From positions 3,350,112-3,414,111 of the forward strand of contig OZ036008.1 of assembly GCA_964035015.1 (NCBI GenBank): a stretch of DNA of 64,000 nucleotides. Direction: 5' to 3'. This DNA comes from Corallium rubrum. Taxonomy: Eukaryota; Cnidaria; Anthozoa; Scleralcyonacea; Coralliidae. Made by a program: the position numbers and the translations under genes. A model generated the notes under the pieces. It saw only the letters and a program-made list of their open reading frames with translations, was not told the DNA's origin and did no database searches. Each line of letters begins with the position of its first letter. The first letter of the stretch is position 1. This document shows, piece by piece, positions 57,419 through 64,000 of the stretch.

Positions 57419-57717
57419 CAGTGTGTATCAAAAAAATTCGAACCCTTAGAAAAATTCGAACCCTTAGTAGTTTGAAAGCCCTAAACACTTCTCAGCACGG
57501 ATGCGTAAAAAACATGGTCTTATACACCTGGGAAATTAAGATAACTTGAAGTGTATGCATGGTGAAAGTATTTAAAAGCTTTTTTTCTTCCTGTTTATCC
57601 TATGTGCTGATTAATTTATTAGTCGGCGCTTTTAGGGCTTTCAAACTACTACAATATGTTGTTTGAAAAGAATGCTAATTCATTTTCTAAGGGTTCGAAT
57701 TTTTTTGATACACACTG
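57419..57717. mobile_element. MITE with CAGTGTGTATCAAAAAAATT ends
   Basis: Inverted ends of about 30 bp (cagtgtgtatcaaaaaaatt, cgaaccctta and their mirror) plus a second mirrored pair gtagtttgaaagccctaaa / tttagggctttcaaactac. The end sequence resembles Tc1/mariner termini, although the flanking TA is not preserved on both sides. Confidence 0.75.
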
Positions 57718-58464
57718 ACAAATGATCCCTCGGGGCCGCAATTATTTAACTTTTAAAACAGAACTGAGAAGATTATCCTCAGAATTCCCGAAGTGATTGG
57801 TTGCTTTCAAGCAATAGAGGAATATAATTTTTATTTGCATCTTTGGGAAACAAATCGCGTGGTAAGCTTCGTTTTCCCCATCGTGTCCAAAGATGGGTGG
57901 GGAAGATAGTGACGACGATATTTTTAGTAACAGAAGATTGTTATTCGCAGGATATCGATGTTGCCATGTTTTGATGTAGAATTATCGGACTTGCTGGAAC
58001 CTTATTAATCGACTTGAGAGAGCGGGACAAGCGGAGTTCAAGCGGATAATTCAGTATACAACGACAATGTTTTCTCATACACTGGTTCAACATTTCAACG
58101 GTTATTGCTTGTTTCAAGGTTAGGATTCATAAAATGATAGGTGTGATAGCGTAAAATTATTTTACTGAATTTTAATTTAATATCGAGTTATATAAATTCA
58201 AGATCTATATGTTAAGTCAGAGGCCGCTCTTGCAAAGCTATTAACGGGACAGATTTCAAGACAAGTTGCAACGTGCAACACCCTCTCGTTTCATGAACCT
58301 GTGTCGCTTCATTACGATTTCAATCACAAACCATTGCAGTGCAAAGCAACACGGATTCATAAAACGAAGGGATGTACGTTACACGTTGCAATATGTCTTG
58401 AAACCTAAAACTAAACTAACCTTACTTATACTGGATAACTATCAGTTATATCTAAGGTCCCGTT
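57718..58464. other. Gene-free stretch
   Basis: Unique AT-rich sequence with no recognised gene. Near 58260-58410 there are inverted words (acaagttgcaacgtgcaaca / ttgcaatatgtcttg). Confidence 0.35.
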
Positions 58465-59110
58465 CATACTATACCGGATAGCTTTTGTGCTGGCACGAAA
58501 ACCATATCGGATAGGCCTTCTGTTCACACACAAAACGCCTGCTCCGGCACAATTTCTGTGCCGGCACGCCGCTTCGCCGCTCCGATCTCGAAAGAGGTAC
58601 ATCTCGTATCGGAAGGTATCATCGGTTCCAAATTATGATCAGCTTAACCATCTAATAAAACCATTCCACAAGCGGTAAGTTAAACTTGAACACATAAAGG
58701 TAAAAATTCTATAGGGGTGTTGTGGTCGGGGTATGAGAGGTGGGACATTTTTCCGGAGGGTTGTGGTTAGGTTTAGGATTTCCGGGTGGCGTGATTAGGT
58801 TTAGGGTTTCCGGGGGAGGTATGGGGGTGAGGTTTCGTTTAAAAAGGTTGTCTAATCAGATGGTGGTTTTAGTAGTTGGTTAAGCTTCATAATTTGAAGG
58901 AAATGATAGCTCGTATCGGATAGCTTTTTGTGCCATTCCAGCCCCAGTGTCAACGGAGTTCGAAATCGTTCCGGAAGTAAATTAATAGAATAGAGCGTGG
59001 AAATTGGTGCCAGAGGTTCTTCCACGCTCGTAGGGACAATTGGGGATACGGGAGGACGCCAGGCGTCGTCAGGTTTTTGTGCTGGCACAAAAGCTATCGG
59101 GTATAGTGTT
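58465..59110. mobile_element. Inverted-repeat element with actataccggatagctttt ends
   Basis: Ends actataccggatagcttttg and caaaagctatcgggtatagt mirror, extended by tgctggcac / gtgctggca. An inverted copy of the 23930-24180 repeat is nested at about 58624-58913. A hairpin at 59122-59212 (gcgtagcggcgcttggggtt / aaccccaagcaccgctacgc) follows. Confidence 0.65.
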
Positions 59111-59212
59111 TGGCAGTAGCCTGCGTAGCGGCGCTTGGGGTTCGATACAGCGACGAGCGAGCGACTTCGTCGCTACATTCCCCCCAACCCCAAGCACCGC
59201 TACGCTGCACTA

Positions 59213-59924
59213 ACCACTGCAACTGTGACCAGTTTCACGAATCGTTCCATCGTGTAAAGGTGAAGCAGGGATTATTTTAAGGAATTTTTATCACTGCACA
59301 AAGAGCTGAAAAAGGCAAAATCTAACTTCAGTAGCAGGTTAAACAGCGATGGAGCACTGAGTAGCTCGGTAGCTCGTCAGTAATCAACCAGTCATACTGT
59401 CATAGTATACAGAAGCGGCCCTCCTTTTCCCAATTTTTAATGATTTATTCTCTTTCGCACAGCATACACTCGCATTTTCAGAATAACATTGGTCAAACAG
59501 TAGCACACGCGCCGACCTGAAAGAAGCCTCAAGTATGTTATGTGGGGTTGGCACCGTTGGGTAGTCTGGCCTAGCGTTTTGTTTATTACGGCGGTAGGAC
59601 CTGCTATAGTAGCTAAACTCATGTATCTTGAAAGTTGAAATTAAGGGCATAAGGCTGTTAGTTTACGGTTAGTGGACCAGGGTCCTTCAATTTATCGTCT
59701 TATTTGTGTATTTGCTAATTTAAATATTGATAATAAATAGTATATGTTGGAATGTAGTATGTACTGTGCCTTTGAACATAATTTCTGATGCAATCCTTTC
59801 ACGAATATCACCCATTCTTATTTATCTAATAAATATTTATCACTGCGCAAAATTGCGCTTATCACTGCACAAATCTCATTTATCACTGCACAAATTGGTT
59901 ATCACTGCACGTTAAAATAATCCC
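59213..59924. other. Gene-free stretch with tatcactgcaca words
   Basis: The word ttatcactgcacaaa occurs at 59287 and four more times around 59840-59910. No gene is recognised. Confidence 0.4.
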
Positions 59925-60100
59925 TGAGGTGAAGTATTAAATACGAGCAACAAATTGCTGCAACATTGTTGCGTTGCAAGTTAAAAAGCGTTGCGGTTGC
60001 ACGTATTACCACCCACCTCAAACATCGTCACGCAATGATTTTGTGCCAAGTTGAAACAGCATGTTGCAGCAAGTATAGAACTGTTGCGTGACAATGTTTT
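59925..60100. repeat. gcaacaaattgctgcaacat foldback
   Basis: gaggtgaagtattaaatacg / cgtattaccacccacctc arms with ttgttgcgttgcaagtt inside. It belongs to the same family as 60843-60942 and the 35.4-37.0 kb cluster. Confidence 0.55.
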
Positions 60101-60842
60101 AAGTGCCTATGAAACGAAAATTAAGTTTGTCTTATTTAAAAGAACTTTTAAAATGATAGAGTAACATATTTCGCACTTTTTCGTTTCCTTGCTTCGTTTT
60201 TGCATAGTCAATCGAGATATGGTCTGGAAACTCGGCAAACTTCAAAGCGCCTATAATGAGCTGTGATTTTATGTTGAACCGTAGCTTACACCGTGCACAT
60301 CCTTTGTATTAGGTTTATTAATATTTAAATAGCACGGTTGAGTGATTGAAGTGAAACGTTGCTATTGGACAATTCGTTCATTATGCTAAAACACAATGTG
60401 TTCAGTGACCGTGCACAAAACTGCATAAAGGCGAACAAAAAGATAGACCAAAGACTTTAGCTGAGTTTCCAGACCATATCTCGATTGACTATGGTTTTTG
60501 AGATATTTCAGTTTGCTTGATATGCAAATTTAACTTCTAAGATAACTTTAATTACGTCACTCTTTGCATAATGACTTATCGCAAAACACATTATATATCT
60601 TTATTACTGTCAAACAAAAACACTTAAAATTTACAGACTCTGTTGTAGGAGAAACACTCGCACATGGTTCCTAATTCGCCAAGTGCTTTTGTTCGATAAT
60701 AACAAAGATATATAGGACACTTTGCGATAACTCATTATGCAAAATGTGTCGTAAAGTTATCTTATAAGTCAAATTTGCATATCAAACAAACTGAAATATC
60801 TCAAAAAACGAAGCAAGGAAACGAAAATCTACAAAATATTAA
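60099..60842. mobile_element. TTAA-ended long foldback, copy 5, interrupted and truncated
   Basis: Begins ttaagtgcctatgaaacg and contains mirrored tgatatgcaaatt / aatttgcatatca and gcttcgtttttg / aaacgaagcaagg arms. It is split at gtttttg by the MITE 60203-60493. The terminal right arm is missing, cut at the TTAA of the next element. Confidence 0.68.
60203..60493. mobile_element. CATAGTC palindromic MITE nested in a foldback
   Basis: Ends catagtcaatcgagatatgg and ccatatctcgattgactatg are flanked by a perfect 7 bp duplication, gtttttg (60196-60202 and 60494-60500). Confidence 0.9.
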
Positions 60843-60942
60843 GGTGGGTTGTAATACGTGCAACAACGCTTTTCAACTTCCAACGCAACAATGTTGCGTT
60901 GGAAGTTGAAGAAAAATGTTGCCAGTATTACCTCACCTTAAC
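60843..60942. mobile_element. Short TTAA-flanked hairpin element
   Basis: TTAA at 60839-60842 and 60938-60941. Arms ggtgggttgtaatacgtgca / tgccagtattacctcacc and a core of acgcaacaatgttgcgt. Confidence 0.6.
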
Positions 60943-60979
60943 AGCGTAATGGTATAGTATATGTACAAAGAATGCAATA

Positions 60980-61138
60980 TAGACCTTTCCGCATGAAGTG
61001 CGTGGATAACGCGCTGAGAGATTTGATTGGTTCTGGCAAATCTTCGGACATCCAAAACGTTGGACAAACATTGGACATCAGCCAATCATATTTGTCAAAA
61101 AGATCACGTGATCCATCCACTTCATGCGGAAAGGTGTA
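60980..61138. repeat. Foldback with acctttccgcatgaagtg arms
   Basis: acctttccgcatgaagtgcg is mirrored by cacttcatgcggaaaggt, with gattggttc / gccaatcat inside. Confidence 0.7.
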
Positions 61139-61284
61139 TTGCTGGGTGGCGTCAGTGAACGTACGTAACGTCATGGCGGTCTTCTTGGTTGATTACATTA
61201 GAATATTATATTAGATGTTATTGTATTTGTACAAACGGAATTTTATCAATTATACTATACTACCTGACGTAATAAAGTGTTACT

Positions 61285-61347
61285 TGTAATGTAATGTAAT
61301 GTAATGTAATGTAATGTAAATGTAATGTAATGTAATGTAATGTAAAT
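61285..61347. repeat. (TGTAA)n pentanucleotide repeat
   Basis: About a dozen tgtaa units with two extra-A interruptions. Confidence 0.93.
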
Positions 61348-61375
61348 GTTACTAATTTTATCGCCGTTTAACCCT

Positions 61376-61446
61376 CTATTGACCAGGAGGTCTCCTATTG
61401 ACGAGTAAAATCGTCTTGCGTTAGCCAGAGTAAAATACTAAAGGCT
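61376..61446 (-). repeat. Inverted copy of the tttactctggctaacgc repeat
   Basis: Minus-strand reading gives agtattttactctggctaac followed by gcaagacgattttactcgtc, the dispersed unit also found at 25112 and 31585. Confidence 0.6.
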
Positions 61447-61556
61447 ACAGTCAGGGCCGTCGCGAAGGGGGACACTCCCCAGCAAAACTGCTGTCGGCAA
61501 ATCTTTTTTCGGCAAGACTGCAAATTACCATTCGAAAGCACCGTAATCACGAGATA

Positions 61557-62002
61557 CAGTGGCGTGGGCAGGGGGGGCCAAGGCCCCCCCAGCTGGGGTT
61601 GCAGAAGGGGCGCCAAAACTAGCAAGGGCGCCAAAACGTAACAAAATAAACCTATTTCTTTGTATAGCTAGGTCTTCAATGGTGGGATATAAAATCTGAA
61701 ATCTGTAGTCTTTTATGTTTTCTATGATGTTTTATAATCTTCAGAATTCTGTAAAATCTCACTCCAAAATGCAGAAAATGGCATATCAGAGACTCTAGAT
61801 TTCAAAATTTTCCAGCATGCCCCCGGACTCCCCTAGGCGTCGCCTTTGAGAGCACCCGTTGTTTGTTGTAATATTATATATTGCTATTTGAGTTATTTTA
61901 AAACAAAAATATGATCATTTATGAAATACAGTAATGTCTTTTTTTAATTTTTTCTCTTTTTTTTTTGGGGGGGGGGGGACCCGAGCCTGAAACTTGCCAC
62001 TG
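61557..62002. mobile_element. hAT-like MITE with CAGTGGCGTGGGCAGG ends
   Basis: Ends CAGTGGCGTGGGCAGG and aacttgccactg are flanked by a perfect 8 bp duplication, acgagata (61549-61556 and 62003-62010). The interior has the gcagaaaatggcatatcag and ccccggactcccctag blocks shared with the other CAGTGG elements. Confidence 0.88.
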
Positions 62003-62361
62003 ACGAGATATACAGCAGAGGAACTGAGGTGTGAGGAACTATAGTTATAAATACACTTTTTGCTACCTTAAAGATTATCGTTGCTTCTTGCTTTTATCCA
62101 GGGTGTCGCTTTCTTCTCGTAGACAGTATCTCGATAATGAAATGTGCCGCCATTTTGTTTTCTTATGACTTGTTAATAGGCTTACATACAGTACACAAGG
62201 ATCAAGTACATTGTGGGTTTATTACTTTTGAATGACCACACCCAATGACCACGCCCATTTGTCGACAAAATTAATGCTCACACCCTCCCTGCTCAACCCC
62301 CTACTCGACGGCCCTGGCGACAGTGGTCGATAAAGCGTTAATTTAAATTTACATAATTAAT
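62003..62361. other. Gene-free stretch before SDS
   Basis: Expected to hold the SDS 3' UTR on the minus strand; no clear polyadenylation signal near the stop. Confidence 0.35.
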
Positions 62362-62555
62362 TCAATCCTTAATTTCAAATTCGTCCTTCCATTCTTGTAG
62401 TTTGGCCAGAGATACACCGCTCCCGCCACATACTATGACCACAACATCGGTAAGTTCTTCGAGTTTATCTTGGTCTTTTAAACGTTTAAGTACATTTGAA
62501 TAAACAGCCGACAGAGCGGCTCCACAAGATGGCGAAACTACCATTTGATGTTCGT
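62362..62555 (-). CDS. SDS: L-serine dehydratase / L-threonine deaminase, last exon (partial)
   Basis: SDS is a PLP enzyme that converts L-serine to pyruvate and ammonia (and L-threonine to 2-oxobutyrate) in the cytosol. The minus-strand exon starts after the acceptor tacatatag at 62555 and ends with TGA (62364-62362). It reads DEHQMVVSPSCGAALSAVYS, then VVVIVCGGSGVSLAKLQEW, matching the C-terminal PACGAALAAVYS and VVIVCGGSNISLAQL of SDS/SDSL. The CGGS/G turn belongs to the PLP phosphate-binding end of the fold. One base of the first codon comes from the previous exon, which lies beyond the right edge or was not recognised in 62556-64000. SDS and SDSL cannot be separated from this piece. It is tail-to-tail with RPUSD4. 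Confidence 0.85.
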
Positions 62556-62611
62556 CTATATGTAGGAATAATATACATAAATAATTAAACATGAAATTTC
62601 AATGGAATTTA

Positions 62612-64000
62612 AAGCGCCTATCAAACGAAAATTAAGTCGTATTTGAAAGAACACTTAAAAATGAGAGAGTAGCATCTTTTGCAGCTTTTCATTTCCTTGC
62701 TTAATTCGTTCTTGAGATATACACCAAATCGTAGTTTCATTTAGGCCCACATGCAAATTAGTTTCCTATTCAACATAGGCTGGGACTGTTTTTTCATGTT
62801 TTGAGTTCATTATTTTTAGACACTACGTTTAGGATTATTGTGAAGGATAATCGATAAGCAAAGTTTATCCTTATAGAATACTTAAACATTAAAAAGTTTC
62901 TGAAATCAGAAATGTTAATATGTTTACTACGGCTGCTTCAGCCTCATGTTATAAATGAACTACGTTTTATCCCGACTCAGATTGTATGCGCAGTCGAAAC
63001 TCCGATTTCGTCTATTTCAGTTTGTTTGATATGCAAATTAAACAGACGTCACATGTACATATAGTGAGTTATCGGAGAAATAAAGTTATATCGTTGCTAT
63101 TTTCAAACAATCATGCACTGGAAATTCTACATGTTTGGTGCATGTAGTGCGAGAAACACATCCACATGCTTCCTTCAAATTAACTTTGGTGTAATAATAG
63201 CAAAGATATATAAACTCCCATACCTCGTTACGCACATGTGAGTTACGGTGGCTCCATACAGTTTCTTGAAAAATGGAAAATACAAGTTTGATAGTCGAAA
63301 ACACGTGATTAAACAATTCGGAAAAGGAATAAAACTAAATGTTATGCATAGTTAAACAGTCTGACAATCAAAAACTGCTACCAAATAAATAGCAACAGTT
63401 GTTGCTATGGCAACAATGACGTTTCAAAATGGCTGCCAATTACTCTTCAAACTAATTTAATTCGAAAAAAACTGGTGGTCCCCAATTTTTTTTTCATTAA
63501 AATTTTCCTTGAAGTATGAGTAATCAATAGGCCGATTTAAAAAACATTCTGTAGAACGAAATTTTTTAAAAATTAACAAACATGATTTTTCCGAGAAAAA
63601 AAATTATTCGTTTTACAGAATTTTTTTAAAATCGGCCAATTGATTACTCATACTTCATTGGGGGTCACCAAAATTTTTTTCGAATTAAATTAGTTTGAAG
63701 GCTAATTGGCAGCCATTTTGAAACGTCATTGTTGCCATAGCAACAACTGTTGGTATTTATTTGGTAACAGTTTTTGATTGTCAAACTGTTTAATTATGCA
63801 TAACATTTAGTTTTATTCTTTTTCCGAATTGTTTATGTGTGTGTTTTGGACTCTCCGAACTCGTATTTTCTATTTTTCAAGAAACTGTATGGAGCCACCT
63901 TAAACTGCTTAATTTGCATATCAAACAAAATGAAATATCTCAACAACGAAGTAATTTTTCGAAGTTTTTGGACATTCTCCAACAACGAAGTAAGAAAACG
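62612..64000. mobile_element. TTAA-family long foldback, copy 6, runs off the window, with a nested palindrome
   Basis: Begins taaagcgcctatcaaacgaa and contains the family words tgatatgcaaattaaac, gagttatcggagaa and, inverted, tttgcatatcaaac and tgaaatatctcaacaacgaa. The matching right end would lie past 64000. A 653 bp palindrome is nested at 63247-63899. Both would lie in an SDS intron. Confidence 0.65.
63247..63899. mobile_element. 653 bp near-perfect palindrome, ends ggtggctccatacagtttct
   Basis: Arms of about 300 bp: ggtggctccatacagtttct / agaaactgtatggagccacc outside, ggcaacaatgacgtttcaaa / tttgaaacgtcattgttgcc and tgagtaatcaat / attgattactca inside. The central spacer is near 63570. 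It is flanked by ttac (63243-63246) and ttaa (63900-63903). Confidence 0.82.

Overview
The window is nuclear DNA of an animal: AT-rich, with genes split by GT-AG introns and long non-coding stretches crowded with short DNA transposons and palindromic (foldback) elements. Five multi-exon genes reassemble into near full-length proteins, and two more are represented by single terminal or first exons. Protein similarity was judged from memory of the families, not by a search. The gene content (MND1, RAN, RPUSD4, LLPH, SDS), an ADP/ATP carrier of the type I associate with plants and fungi rather than bilaterians, and the MITE/hAT landscape suggest an early-branching animal (cnidarian or sponge). 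The species cannot be fixed from the sequence.

Layout. 1-3.9 kb: repeats, including a TTAA-flanked MITE and a 2 kb inverted-repeat element holding a Penelope-like GIY-YIG remnant. 3.9-9.4 kb: a probable APPBP2-like first exon (minus) head-to-head with MND1 (plus), separated by a 180 bp promoter with CRE-like and E2F-like sites; MND1 intron 5 holds a 1.2 kb GAT-repeat block. 9.4-12 kb: a foldback element and two large CAAA arrays. 12.0-20.5 kb: RAN (4 exons) with a hAT remnant and several MITEs in its introns. 20.5-28.3 kb: gene-free, nested foldbacks and a 1.2 kb hAT. 28.3-32.5 kb: ADP/ATP translocase (2 coding exons). 32.5-40.6 kb: gene-free; a LINE remnant broken by three insertions, a hAT, a tRNA-like sequence and local duplications. 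40.6-54.1 kb: LLPH (minus) head-to-head with RPUSD4 (plus, 7 exons). RPUSD4 introns contain nested hATs, two minisatellites and a possible unknown antisense exon. 54.1-62.3 kb: repeats. 62.4-62.6 kb: last exon of serine dehydratase (minus), whose upstream part lies beyond the window; its intron fills the window end with a very large palindrome.

The genes do not form a pathway. Functionally they cover meiotic recombination (MND1), nuclear transport and spindle assembly (RAN), mitochondrial ATP export (ANT), pre-60S ribosome assembly (LLPH), mitochondrial rRNA pseudouridylation (RPUSD4) and amino-acid catabolism (SDS). The most informative non-gene signals are the transposons. Eight hAT-like elements have 8 bp target duplications (six exact, two with one mismatch). 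A palindromic MITE family of about 300 bp makes 7 bp duplications, and one of its insertions has a preserved empty site elsewhere in the same window. A TTAA-flanked long-foldback family recurs six times, including next to or inside three genes.
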